A stretch of DNA of 64,000 nucleotides. Source: Cylicocyclus nassatus (taxonomy: Eukaryota; Nematoda; Chromadorea; Rhabditida; Strongylidae). Where the stretch lies: contig CATQJL010000223.1 of assembly GCA_958299035.1 (NCBI GenBank), positions 15,843,742-15,907,741 on the forward strand. The letters run 5' to 3'. The notes beneath the pieces were generated by a model. That model saw only the letters and a program-made list of their open reading frames with translations, was not told the DNA's origin and searched no databases. The stretch's first letter is position 1; every line of letters begins with the position of its first letter. The position numbers and the translations under genes were made by a program. Below are positions 21,592 to 33,561 of this stretch, piece after piece.

Positions 21592-22989
21592 TATATTCCA
21601 GTGTCCGCTTCTATGTCCCTTTATATGCCTTGCTCAATTAGGCAATTTTTGCAGCTCGCAAAATCATCGTGACTTTTGTATTATATGTGACTTCTGTAGT
21701 TTTCACCTTTACAAAGGAAGTGCGCTTTTGAGCTAAAACTAGACACAGCTCGGATTTATCGCCCTAAATTTAACAGAGTGATTGCTCGCTTTTACAATGG
21801 AAATAGGCAATTGTCTTGCAAAATTCATTCCAATAATAGCAGCAAGTGCAGCGACCAACGCTGATCACGTTCCTAGCCCACTTCATGAGGAAGTTTTCAC
21901 AAAAAAGATTTTTCATCTGTGAAGGAAGTTAACAATCATTTCCATTTGCATATTTATCTGCACGCTGTACTCATAAAAGACATGTGTAACCACACATTCA
22001 TGTTTGATATCAAGAATTGTGCGTTACTTTTGTGGTTCAATCTTTTCTGTTTTCGTTTTGAGACAAGATATGTAATTGCTTACTGTTAGTAAACTACCGT
22101 CTTTTAATAAATCATATTTCTGCTAAAATTACAGAAATATTTCAGTCGCAAGGGTAAAAAAAAGATTTGCTAATCTCTACTGCACAATATTCTGTGATTG
22201 TTGCCTTTCGTTGAACAAAGAGTGTTACACTTTCACTTCTAAATAGTGATGTCCTAACAACAAAATGTGTTGCACTATTTCTCAGATACAAGAACATTTT
22301 TTTTGCATAACGTTACGGATTAATTTATGTTAGGTTGACATAAAAGTTCTGTCGCATCATTTTCAAAAATCATAACTTCTTGCTCTCACTCTCGAAAGGA
22401 TTAACCCTTTTCTTTATAAAGCTATCAATAAGGGGTAGCTTTTGTGATGAAAGCAGGAAAATAAACTTTAACTTTGGTCATCTTGAGTTAGAAAGCTGAA
22501 AACCTGAAACTTGCGATAAAATTCCCAGCAAGCAATACAGTAAATCTTTTGATAACTCTTCACAGAGGTGTTCATTTGATAAAACTTTGCATTGTTGGAA
22601 AGGGCGGATTTCCAGCAGCGTAATTCAAAACGAAGTTGAAGTGATTTTATTCTTCTGCTTCCTTCTCAAAAGCTACCCTTTATTAAAGAGCAGCAGAGGC
22701 ACTACCAAAGAGAAGGGCTATCTAGCAAAATCAATTTTGTGCAAATCCGTAGAGAAAGCAAGAAATGTTTCAAATGGTGCGACAGAACTTTTGCATCAAC
22801 TCAATACATAACCAAATATTCACTATCGAAAGTTTTCTGCATTCTCGTATATAATGTGGTTAAGTTTAGCACAACTGGCAAATCAAGGACGACCGGACTA
22901 CGAATAGAAAAACAATAAAAGTTCTGATCGTACCTTATATACTAGGTTGTTTCGTTCTGTCCGATTTGCAGTTTTTCTGACTTAAATTA

Positions 22990-23802
22990 TTAGGTTGAAC
23001 ACTAAGTTTTGCAACTTGTTTCATAACTTCACTCTCATTCAACATGGCGCACTCAAACTTTGGCATCATGTAGAATGCAATGTGAGCTACAAGTGAGCAC
23101 AAATTGTCTGAATTTTGAACACGAAATAGAAAAGTTTCAGGCATTTTTCGAAAACTAGTAAAATTTGAGAATTTTTGAGGTTTCAAGCTAAAATGAAGCC
23201 TTTGGCAGCCTAGACCATGCGCAGTAATCCGAATTCGTCTACAAAGTATTGCAAGAGGTTGACTCCTTTGGCCTAGCAAGAAAGAAACAAAATTTATGGG
23301 CATGTCGAGATTTGGCGTCCTCATAAAGTCGAACGAGTCGATGTACGCAAGAGCTGCTGGGGACGACCGTCAATGACTAAAGAGTCCGAAGCTCAAGTTC
23401 CGCCGAGACTTCACATAGTAAGGTTATTTGACCTGCCGAATGCGAATATCAAATTCATTTGTTGAATCAACGCCTTTTTCCTTGTTTAGGGTGAGACCCC
23501 ATATCGTACACCTACAGTAATCCTACAAAAAAGCCCTTATCACGCAATTTCACTGTCGCTTTCGTGATCAGCATGTCGGATAACATCCCTATGCCAAGCT
23601 TCAGCCAAATCCGTCAAACTTTGAATTTTTCCCCTTCATACCATACACCTACCGTAACCCTCACTGCGACGTCAGAATTTGGTAGGACAGCAGCTGCGCT
23701 TGTAGTATACATAATAACCAACACAGTGGCAAAATTTGAGTGCACCATGTTGAGTGAGAGGGAAGTTATGCGAAAAGTTGCAAAACTTAGTGTTCAACCT
23801 AA
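22990..23802. mobile_element. Mariner-type MITE with long inverted ends
   Basis: The tips TTAGGTTGAACACTAAGTTT and its inverse extend for about 70 bp per arm and are bordered by A/T-rich sequence compatible with a TA target. It is related to the degenerate copy at 14402-14866. Confidence 0.65.
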
Positions 23803-24366
23803 AATTATAATTTTTCAAAATTTCAACATTACTTACAAATCAAATTTTGCTGGATTGAGCGAGATTATGCCTATCATATGTACAGTATGCCATGCGAAAA
23901 GTCAAGGGAAGAAGAAGCGAAATTTCAGAGAAGTCTATAAGTTTTTCTTCATGACTGTCTATTTGGACAAACTGTTCCCACATAAGGATAGTAGACATAT
24001 TTGGCTGCCATCATCAAATAATCCATATTTCAAAGTTATTTAATGGCAAGAAAGTCAAGTTGTCTCCGCTGCATATAAGTTTTTACGAGCAAACCAAAAG
24101 ATATTTTGAGTCTTCCTCGGCGCGCGCGATTATGCCAACTCTCCGATATTTGATTTTTTCTCGCTGTCGCGAATGAAAAACTAATTTGACTACTTGCTTC
24201 CACTTTACTCTATCATAAGCAATATTGAACATACATGGACTACTGTCGCTTGCTGAATGACTGAGTTCTCCAATCTTTGGAAAAAAATTCGAAAAGTGAG
24301 ACATTCTCTATGGGAAGAAAAAGTGTACGTAAACTAGCCTGTTACGCCCTTAGTCATTATAAACTA

Positions 24367-25531
24367 CTAGCTGACTTACCCGGCTCCGCCGTATCCGGAC
24401 CAAACTTGGCACACATACACTTCGGGCCCCGGCGGGTGTCCCAGTCTACTTTTCGTTATCGATCGATGTCGATTTTACCGATTTTTATCGATTTTTTTGC
24501 AGAGTTCACCTACAGGGCTAGGAGTTGGCACAGGGGGGGGGGAAGTGAGCATGGGGATTCCGAATACAATATTAGTTTTCAGAATTATCGGTTACTTTTA
24601 TTGATTTTATCGATTTTTTGTAAATTTTGACATGCGAGGCTGGGATTTTGCACAGGGGGTAATCGAGCATGCTGATTACGAACACAATATTAGTTTTCAG
24701 AATTATCGGTTACTTTTATTGATTTTATCGATTTTTTTGTAAAGTTTGACCTGCGGGGCTGGGAGTTTGCACAGGGGGTAATCGAGCATGCAGATTAGGA
24801 ATACAATATTAGTTTTCAAGATCGTCCATTACTTTTATCGATTTTATCGATTTTTTGAAAATTTGAGCTAGGAGGCTGGAATTTGGCTGGAAGCTGGAAC
24901 CCCCCTTAGGGGTGATCAGCATGCTCGATCACCCCCCTGTGCCAAATTCCAGCCCCCTAGCTCAAATTTTCAAAAAATCGATAAAATCGATAAAAGCAAT
25001 CGATAATCCCGAAAACCAACATTGTATTCGGAATCCCCATGCTCGATTACCCCCCTGTGCCAACTCCCAGCCCCGTAGCTCAAACTTTGCAAAAAATCGA
25101 TAAAATCGATAAAAGTAATCGATAATCCCGAAAACCAATATTGTATTCGGAATTCCCATGCTCGATTACCCCCCTGTGCCAACTCCCAGCCCCGTAGCTC
25201 AAACTTTGCAAAATATCGATAAAATCGATAAAAGTAATCGATAATCCTGAAAACCAATATTGTATTCGGAATCCCCATGCTCGATTACCCCCCTGTGCCA
25301 ACTCCCAGCCCCGTAGGTGAACTCAGCAAAAAAATCGATAAAAATCGATAAAATCGATATCGATCGATGACGAAAAGTAGCCTATGACACCCGCCGGGGC
25401 CCGTAGCGCATGTGTGCAAAGTTTGGTCCGGATCGGTTCAGAAATGGAATTTTCTATTCGGAACATACGTACATACATACATACAGACATACATACATAC
25501 AGACAAACAGACATTCAGCTTTATATATAAG
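24367..25531. mobile_element. Foldback element with inverted arrays of about 119-bp repeats
   Basis: The left end is CTAGCTGACTTACCCGGC. The arms share the block ACTTGGCACACATACACTTC / GTGTGCAAAGTTTGGTCCG. Inside, three direct units on the left face four inverted units on the right, period about 119 bp, each with ATCGATTTTATCGATTTTT and CACAGGGGG. The right end has (ACAT)n/(ACAG)n microsatellite and TTTATATATAAG. A reduced copy is at about 36000-36199. Minus-strand frames at 24962-25301 are just translated repeats. Confidence 0.65.
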
Positions 25532-25820
25532 ATTGCAGAGGTTACTTATAAACGCTGCAAATCCCTCTCTGTAATTTTCTCGAGCATTACTGAATTTTGG
25601 TACCTTGACTTTGGGCTTGAATTTCATCACTGGGAAGCTATTCGATCAAGATTTAGTACGCGTTGGAAAGAGCAAGAAATGCTCATAGATAATACTCACA
25701 GTACTGCTGCGTTTAAACAAACAGCAGGCAAATAAAAATCGGACAGAAATTTTGAAACAGCCTAGTATGTGTGCTAATCGTTACCAATTGTAAGCGTCGC
25801 AGTTTCGGATTCATACAGTG

Positions 25821-25860
25821 CAGGCCAAAACTATAGATCCGCCCTGAAAACTACCGTAGC
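25821..25860. mobile_element. Solo Tc1-like terminal repeat
   Basis: CAGGCCAAAACTATAGATCC matches the tip of the complete element at 27331-28412 and resembles the Tc1 tip (CAGTGCTGGCCAAAAAG). No matching right end close by. Confidence 0.45.
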
Positions 25861-25935
25861 TCATCTGCTTCTCAACGAATTGATCTGGGTCGGTAGTAAA
25901 CCTGTCGAAACGCGCAGCTCAAACTCAGAGTCAAC

Positions 25936-26950
25936 CAGGGCCTGGCGGGGGTGGCGCTTTCACAAGCTGGATATCGTTTTTGGCCCGAAAAAGCAAAGGG
26001 GATGTCGTATTTTGGGGTCCGGGGCGGGGCCCCGGACCTCAAAATACGACTTCCTCTTTGTTTACCGATAAACAATGCACATATCATTCTTTTTTCATCA
26101 TTCCTTGTTGATGCTACTGTCCTATGAACTTAGATTCCAGCAATGTGAAGATTCTGTGCTCCGATCGCTAGCCTGCCCGCAGGCAAGAATTCAAATCGCA
26201 ATTCTTGTAAGAGGAAAATAACAAAATAGGCTCGTTTTCAATGCAAGTAACGATATGGCACCAAATTCGCTGTGTAGTTGGAGGACCATGAGCACAAAAT
26301 AAGTATGAAGAATTATGAGAAACTTATGTGAATTTAAAAAATTTTAAGTGTTTTTCGAAATTAAATAAAAAAAATTCGAAATTTTTCGAAATCCCGCGCC
26401 ACCTGGGAGCCACCTGGGGTGGCTCCCTGCTTCCCTTCAAATAATTTTCCGGATTTCTTTACATAAATGTGAACTAGGTCGAGAGTATTACTATATGTTC
26501 AAATCTGCTTCCAAAACCACCAAGGCACCGCTTCGATACAGCCCCAAATAGGGTTCACAGCGTTATGATCGGCCTCGAAAAGCGCGCTCCAATCGCAATC
26601 GGTTATTGTAAATTGTAAAGTTTCGCAGCTGACTAATATGTGAATGAGTAGTATCTTAGATACATAAACGTCAAAGTTTGTGCAAATCTTGACCCTATGT
26701 TTTTTTTTATAGATTCCTTTGCGGATGAACCCATTGAACTGAAACCTTGATGACCCGCGCTGGACCGGGAAAGCCAGGTAGTACTACTATAATAAGCGCT
26801 GAGGCCGCCCATCTTATTATTTGTGTATATCTGTTTGTTAGGGACTTACGGGGGTCAAAAATTGGGTCAAAGGGGAAATCGTAAGAAATTTTGGCTTCAA
26901 AGGGGATATCGTTTTCAAAATTTGGAAATGCCACCTCCTGCCGGGCCCTG
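25936..26950. mobile_element. hAT-type non-autonomous element, 1015 bp
   Basis: The ends CAGGGCCTGGCGGGGGTGGC and its inverse (GCCACCTCCTGCCGGGCCCTG) are flanked by a perfect 8-bp duplication GAGTCAAC (25928-25935 and 26951-26958). No transposase frame. Confidence 0.85.
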
Positions 26951-27330
26951 GAGTCAACTCAGAGTTAACTCCCAGTTAACACGCATCTTTTAGGGACCAC
27001 TAACACCTGCATAAACAAACCAGATTGGGGAAAGGGTGGTATGGCAGGATACCCCCAATATATAGATTATCTCAAGTATGGAAAGACGGCGTAATTCGTT
27101 CCACGCGAGGAGCTACGCGACGAAACGCGCAGCTCAGTGCGCATTAACTTTGAGTTTGCGCGTTTCAGGCGCCCGCGACAGAGTTAACTCTAAGTTAATG
27201 CACAGCTTTAAACTCGGAGTTTCGACCAGATTACTACCGGCCCTGAACCATCAGTAATTAAAACGGATCCCGCTTTCGTTTGATTATTCAGGAAAAAATT
27301 GAAATTTTCGAAAAAAATCAGGCTTGAAGG

Positions 27331-28412
27331 TTAGCCAAAACTAGAGATCCACCCAAAGTTTGTGTCCACAAGCTGTGTCGTACCTCTATAAGAAACGCTT
27401 ATCTGCTTTTTTCGCTAATACTTTCACGCGTATTTCGTTCCCGAGATTGTGTTTTTATAGGTGATTCGGCAGTTTCCTAACTGCTTTGAAAGCATAGGGC
27501 TCCATCTATTTTATAGATGCTTAGCGAAGTGAGCAGTAAAAAAAATTCTATTTTCGTATTCAAAGCGCACTCGACATAGACCTAACCGCAGGCCCGCGTT
27601 CAAATTTATGCCTTCAAACTCCTCCTGCAATGTTCTCATAAGCGTGAACTGGAGGAGTGACATTGTTAGTATGTATGAGAGTCCGTAGACAGTGGTTGCA
27701 GATTTTTGCAGACCCTAGCATGCAGGCTAATTAAGGAATTCGTCCTCTAAAAACTCATTTGCAACAGCCATTGAAGTTATTTCTGGTTGTGACCACAATG
27801 CCTACGTGACTCAAAAGGCAACATACAGTACAAGGTGCATTCATTATTTATCAGCTAAATAGTGGCAAAGTTCAGGAAAGGTACCACTTGGTAAGTACTT
27901 TGAAATTGCCTAGCATTATCACTGAATCGCAGGACTTATGCTTTGAAAAAGAAGTGAGGTGCAACTTTGCGAATAATCGTGAGTATAATGTACATGCCTC
28001 TTTTTATGTAAATAATGCTTCCACATTATTTTGGGCTCACAAAAATAGCGTAAACTAATTTTTAAGGCAAAAATTTGAGCGCAGGCTTGCTGTAAGGTGT
28101 CGAGTGCGCTTCAAATACGAAAGCTCAGATTTTTTTCTAGTGCTCACTTCGCTAAGCATCTATAAGATAACGGAGTCCTATCGCCTTCAAACCAGTTAAA
28201 ACTGCGGGATCACCTATAAAAACACATTCTCGGGAAAATAGCGTGAAAGTATTTCTGAGCGAAAAAAAGCAGAAACATTTCTTATAGAGATATGACAGAA
28301 CTGGACTAAAGCGACTGTTTTGATTTTTGACTATGTATGTGCACAAAAACTTTGGAAGCTGAGAATTACTCTAATGGACAGAAACTTTAGGTGGATCTGT
28401 AGTTTTGGCCTG
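27331..28412. mobile_element. Tc1-like foldback element
   Basis: Arms of about 230 bp (tip xAGGCCAAAACTAxAGATCCACC, inner part with GATGCTTAGCGAAGTGAGC) face each other with about 75-80% identity. TA lies at both edges. No transposase. Confidence 0.6.
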
Positions 28413-28558
28413 TATTCTGCTCCTCTACATAGCAGCTAATTCTTATTCATTATTAACATGCCAGCTAGGATAATGTTTTACTAGGAGAGACCTTTCCGCC
28501 ATCGGGCTTTCAGGCTTGCAACCTCGTAACCTCATTAGACTGGAAATTCGTTGATGTA

Positions 28559-29763
28559 TTAAGTTGTAACAGAATTAATGCAGGTTTTGAATTCCACCGC
28601 AATAAGTCATACAATTCTCATTTCTAACAATAAGTAAATTGCAAAATACCATTCGATAGAGCAAAGCAATCTCTATAAGGTGGCAATCTTGTTTTAGCAA
28701 CAACTCTGATCCACCACAAGTTTCGAACCAAAAACTAAAAAGATTCAACTGTCCAAAAAATTGAGAAAAATCGTAACTCAGTTCATAAGAAACCTACAAA
28801 AATTCTAACTTGCTCACGTAAACACTATTCACATAAGACATCTATACACGCCTTTGCCGTATTTTCTTCTCTGTTAGAAATCGAGAAAACGGAAATTTTC
28901 GTGCGTTTGCCAAAGTGATGCTATGCCGTTCCCACATAAGTAGTTGTATACTACAAAGTTGTAGAAGTACAAACGTAAATTTTCAGCTCTCTACAAGCTT
29001 TAGTTCTCGAGAAATTTGAATTTCAGCTTTGAATACCTGATTAGGGAAAGCCGTATTCGGTATTTTTCGAGAACTAAAGCTTATAGAGAGCTGGAAACTC
29101 ACGTTTATACTTCTACAGGTTTGTAGTATACAACTACTTATGTGGGAACGGCACAGCATCGCTTTGGCAAACGCACGAAAATTTCCGTTTTCTTGGTTTC
29201 TAACAGAGAAGAAAATACGGCAAAGGCGTGTATAGATGTCTTATGTGAATAGTGTTTATGTGAGCAAGTTAAAATTTTTGTAGGTTTTTTATGAAGTGAG
29301 TTACGATTTTTCTCAATTTTTCGGACAGTTGAATCTTTTTAGTTTTTGGCTCAAAACTCGTGGTGGATCAGAGTTGTTGTTAAAGCAAGATTGCCACCTT
29401 ATAGAGATTGCTCTGCTCTATCGAATGGTAACCTGCAACCTACTTAGAAATGAGAAGTGTATGATATATTGCGGTTGAAATTTAAAACCTGCATTAACAC
29501 ATTAACGACCGAAGCCTTTCTCGGACCAGCCAACATTCTTCAAATAAAATCACGCACAGTTTCATCTACAGTACACCTACAATAGCGCTGGAATGCTGGT
29601 AAAAACAGTAGAGGTTGTATCTAAGTCCAGTGTGAAAGAAAACACCCGGAGTTGGTTTGACACATTTTGGTAGCTATTTCAATGAGAGTCATGGTGTGTC
29701 AAGCCTTGACACACCATGTGTGTCAAGCGGTCGTCAATGTGTTAATTCTGTTACACAACCTAA
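28559..29763. mobile_element. Foldback element with long arms, interrupted by a TTAA element
   Basis: Arms of about 450 bp (TAAGTTGTAACAGAATTAAT at the left, inverse at the right) meet at about 29030. The right arm is interrupted by the insertion at 29498-29741. Outside that insertion the arms are highly similar, so the element is fairly young. Confidence 0.7.
29498..29741. mobile_element. piggyBac-type TTAA MITE, copy 1
   Basis: 244 bp with inverted tips CACATTAACGACCG / CGGTCGTCAATGTG, flanked by TTAA on both sides. The left arm of the host foldback gives the empty site (single TTAA in ACAGAATTAATGCAGG), which proves insertion with TTAA duplication. The piggyBac superfamily assignment is by the TTAA target. 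Confidence 0.8.
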
Positions 29764-29797
29764 TACTATCAAAGAGCGAGAGAAACGCTTCCTAACA

Positions 29798-31318
29798 CAG
29801 TGCTGACCATAGCTGTAAAGTCACCCTAGAAATCACGGCAATTTGCCCTCTTTCGGATAAAACTGTCTGAAACCATTATTCTGTGTATGAACCAACGCTA
29901 TATCGTTGTCTAGAACGGCTTTTAATTTTATTGATTTCGCCCGGAGAAAAATTGAAAAATTTGAAAAGTGTGTTTTAAGGGCTTAGGTTATAGCTATAAG
30001 GCCACGTCTTGTTTCCAAGCAATACTACATCCTATGAACCTAGAACATTTTCTACAAATATACCATCAATATATGAAACGTCTGTTACACCTGAGAGCTG
30101 TTGCCTTCTAAAAAAATTGTACTGCTTTTTTGCTTCAAAATGCATAAAAAGTCACATTATTTCAAAAAACTGGTGACTTATTGAGTTTTCAAGCGCTTAT
30201 TTAACTCGGATGAATGTATTAGGAATTGCTGAACCTTTGCAATTAACGCTATGAAGAGCGGTTGAGTCAATTTTGCGTAGTCGCTGATATTGATGAATAC
30301 GATATTATAATGAACCTCAACTATCATGGATGTAAGTACGTATCTGAGCCACAAAACTCGATTTCTGATGCGCGAAAACTTCTGGTCGAAGGTTGATACT
30401 CTGGCATGACGACGTACTAATGTAAAAATTGTCAGAATTTTGCAAAGACACAACCGTAACGTTGAAGTCAAAATGCTCCATCTGCAGGTCAGTTGTGCGC
30501 AATGAATCCAACACGACTTCGAATTTTACTTCCTTACTCCTCATCAAGCCAATTCTTACGGAACCATGAGAATCACTGGAACTGCAAAGTTTTGAGTGGT
30601 TTTCCGTCAGATCGAATGGTTCAGATGAGTTTTGATTCGCAGTATGCGTTACCCATTTTCAGACGAACAGCGCTCAATGCAAAACTTTGATTCTAGAAGC
30701 TGCTATGATGTTCTTGAAATGCGCACAAACAAATTTATCGTTGAACACATATGTAATGAACACATGACAGAGCTTTTCGAGCATCAGAACTGGAATTTTG
30801 TGGTTTCAATTTATCTGAAGGTGAGAATAAGTCTTTTTCATCAATATCAGCCACTACCCAAAATGAACTCAAGTGTTCTTCCCGCATCCATTGAAAAAAG
30901 TCAACAAATCCTAATACCTTCATCTGAGTAGAATAAGAGCTTGAAAACTCCGTAAACTTGCAGTTTCTTTCTTGCGAAAAAGAGTATAAATTTTCTTTCC
31001 AAAAGACAACGCCCCTAGATGTAACATATGTTCCCTATTTTGATGCTATAATTGTACAAAAAGATTATACGTTCGACGAATGTTGTATTGCTTGGAAACA
31101 AGAGGTGCTCTTATAGCTGTGACCAGCCTTCTAAACATGTTTTTTCACTGAGATTGAGACGGTTGTGGACAATGATATAGCGTTGTTTTACACACGGAAC
31201 AGTGGTTTTTTAGACATTTTTTCTGAAATAGGGCAAATTGCCGTGATCTTTTAAGGTGGCTTTATAGCTATAGCTAGCTATAAGCTATAGCTAGCTAGGC
31301 CTTATAAGGCCAGCACTG
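29798..31318. mobile_element. Tc1-like foldback element
   Basis: The ends CAGTGCTGACC...GGCCAGCACTG resemble the Tc1 tip. Arms of several hundred bases share GGGCAAATTGCCGTGAT and CTTGTTTCCAAGCAATAC in inverted orientation. A (TAGC)n-rich stretch sits near the right tip. The central unpaired 0.4 kb and facing frames (such as 30632-30931) show no frame conserved between the arms, so they are not called as genes. Confidence 0.6.
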
Positions 31319-31481
31319 CAATACAAAAAATACAGCACTGAAAGGAACACATCATACAAGGGAAGTGTCAAAAGTCGCATTGGCCTATTGACATAAGTAT
31401 CATCTGAAGCAGCCTGAAATTCTTTTTTCTTAGCTGCACAACGAATGTAGGTTTGAAGTTGATTGGTCCGGAGTTATTTAA

Positions 31482-31800
31482 TCCATTGACGACGATGTGT
31501 ACCACCGGTGGCCTACGCACTTTTTGCCGCCAGGGACGATGTGTACCGTCGCAGGCCCACACCCCTTGCAAAATCATATACTTTCTACATCTTGTACTTT
31601 TTCCTCAGTTCATTTATTTTTCCAATTTTGCATTCTTGGAACCTGTAGACTTCGACATCCAAGAATATGATTGTAGTTGTTTGCAAAACAACTTTGTATT
31701 TCGCGTAAGCAATCACAAACTTTCTCAAGCCAAAAGTGTTGTGCAAAATCGTGTCGTCCTTCAGCGTCGCTACGCAAAATTAGGAATCGTCGTCAATGGG
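31482..31800. mobile_element. piggyBac-type TTAA MITE, copy 2
   Basis: 319 bp with tips TCCATTGACGACGA / TCGTCGTCAATGGG between TTAA copies (31478-31481, 31801-31804). The neighbouring repeat unit at about 31980-32010 shows the uninterrupted sequence. The tip is clearly related to that of copy 1 (CATTGACGAC core). Confidence 0.75.
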
Positions 31801-32185
31801 TTAATTTGCAGAAAACGCAGGAAATTTATCGTCTCCCCGGTGTACGTTGGGCGGAGCATTTGCAGACATCTGAATGCGTTGGTGACTTGTCATTTACTGC
31901 AAAGTATGGTTCTTTGTACTTTCTAAAAGCTTGAAATGCTGAATCTAAAACAGTCTTTCTTGGTTGCAAAACACACGTAGGTCCGAAGTTATTAGTTTCA
32001 ATTTGCAGAAAATTTATTGTTTCCCAGAAGTACGTCGGACGCACTCACAGGCATCTGACCGTGTTGGTGACTTGCCAAACCTTGACTGCAAAATATGGTT
32101 CTTTGTACTTTCTAAATTGCGACGTATCGTCCCCTCCACAGTTGCTGCTACCCTTGGTCTGCGTCTCAGACCTGGCACGTGTGGT

Positions 32186-32335
32186 GGCTGACATGTTGGC
32201 AACGTGGCAACAACATGTTTGCAACATGCCACAACATGTTGGCAGATTATTTTGGCCACGCCAACATGTTGCTGCATGTTACTAACGTGTTGCTGCCAAC
32301 GTTGTCAACGTGTTAGTCACACGTGGCACGTCCGC
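32186..32335. repeat. Cluster of CAACATGTTG-type palindromes
   Basis: About ten overlapping variants of CAAC(A/G)TGTTG, direct and inverted, in 150 bases, between the repeat copies described around it. Confidence 0.7.
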
Positions 32336-32697
32336 GACGCCAAAAGGGTAGCGGCAAATTTGGAAGGGATGATATAGGCATATACTTTCATACATGGCAG
32401 AGTTATCAACGACAGATTACAATGAAACATGCCTTGCAGCAGAAGATTAACAAGTTTGCCAACGTGTTCAGATGTCCGCAAATACTCCGCTCGACGTACA
32501 CCTGGGAGGCGACGATGCAACGCAGAGTGCAGCCATAATTACCAACCCTATGTATTTTAGGCTTAAACCTAGATGAAACACTTTATCAGTGCTCGTTTTA
32601 ATCTACTCCTTCTTTAATGTTATGCTGTAGTGCTTAACAAGCATTCGAACAATTTCCATGATCACAGAGTACCTCTGAACAATGTAAAATTTGGTCA

Positions 32698-32926
32698 TTA
32701 ATATGCTTGTGACCCCCGACCCAGACTCGACAGAACGGACAATTTTATGCAGTGAGCTGGACACTGCAGAAATCTTCTTTGGTACATTTTCTTTCTCTGC
32801 CGATCTTGGAGTTCATTGAGCTCCGCTGGCACCAATTTGAGGTTTCGTGATCCGCCATTTCTGTAGAATGTAAGCAGTGTTTCTACAATGGGTGGAAACC
32901 TTTTTCCAAAATGTCCTGTCAAATTA
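32698..32926 (-). CDS. Candidate terminal exon, unknown gene
   Basis: After a TTTTGATGCAG acceptor the minus strand encodes 75 residues to TAA. They start NLTGHFGKRFPPIVETLLTF and include a charged part (ELNELQDRQRKKMYQRRF). Codon use looks coding. It needs two bases from an upstream exon. A short candidate ending in a GTACGT donor near 33100 would fit in phase but is weak. A non-canonical ATTAAA follows about 100 bases after the stop. Confidence 0.4.
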
Positions 32927-33561
32927 CTGCATCAAAACCTATGCTGATTCTGTGAGTGAGGTAAATTGAGAATTACGTCAAACGCGTGGTGTGCTTCCCT
33001 TGCACCGCATTTGAAACTCTATATAATGTGGTCCGTGCCTTTAGCTTTTCTCACCGTCATAAAATAAGGCCACAATTGATAAACGTACACAATATGTTTC
33101 TGAAAATACCCATATTATAATCTGAAGTCCTCTAAAATTAGCAGCGATGACGTGGAAGCGTCTGGAAAGTTTGAATGGCAGTTGTGCCATGTCTGCTAAT
33201 TCAAACACAGAGGGCAGCTGCCATAAATAAATTCGAAAATTAACTTATTCGAAAACTTATAAATATAAATGATGTCATTCGCGTGCAATTCGTCATTTAA
33301 ATGAGTGCAAGGCATTATGTTTACTCCTCTCAGACAATAACAACTAATAGACGAAAGCCGAAAAAGCAACTGAAAGAACTGATTCGATGTTGTTGAGTGC
33401 ATGGCATTTAGCTTAAAGAAGCTTGTTAATGTAACACCCCTCATCTGAGTGACAACGCATTCTTTCCTAGAATAGTGCAATGATTATTTCAATACATCAC
33501 ATACCTACTAAGGATCAACACTGAACCCAAGTAGGTACCACAAAAAACATTTTTGCGCATT

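Larger units (their letters stand above)
22943..25765. mobile_element. Composite mariner-type element with nested insertions
   Basis: The left tip TAGGTTGTTTCGTTCTGTCC and the right tip GGACAGAAATTTTGAAACAG-CCTA are inverted. The interior holds two further elements (22990-23802 and 24367-25531) and about 1 kb with no readable transposase. Frames in this span (for example 23564-24043 plus) are not host genes. Confidence 0.5.
31445..32525. repeat. Three diverged copies of a repeat (two direct, one inverted)
   Basis: Units at about 31445-31930 (interrupted by the TTAA MITE), 31975-32125 and, inverted, 32520-32400 share TTGCAGAAAAC...GACATCTGA...GTTGGTGACTTG and ACTGCAAAGTATGGTTCTTT. One frame stays open in all three (LPGVRWAEHLQTSECVG, LPGVRRAEYLRTSEHVG in two of them), which may reflect coding ancestry or chance. 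Confidence 0.55.

Noticed and set aside
22935..24043. Frames of 129 and 159 codons on opposite strands
   Set aside because: Both fall in mariner-type inverted arms; the similar peptides on the two strands come from the inverted repeat.
24962..25301. Three overlapping minus-strand frames with repeated peptide GIPNTILVFGIIDYFYRFYR
   Set aside because: They are translations of the 119-bp tandem units of a foldback element, not a repeat protein.
24367..25531. Regularly spaced repeats considered as a CRISPR array
   Set aside because: The units are 119 bp, inverted between arms, without unique spacers, and the DNA is eukaryotic.
30178..30931. Facing frames, including a plus-strand exon-like segment ending in GTGAGA at 30819
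   Set aside because: They lie in the arms and loop of a foldback element. No frame is conserved between the arms and the only available intron would be 30 bp.
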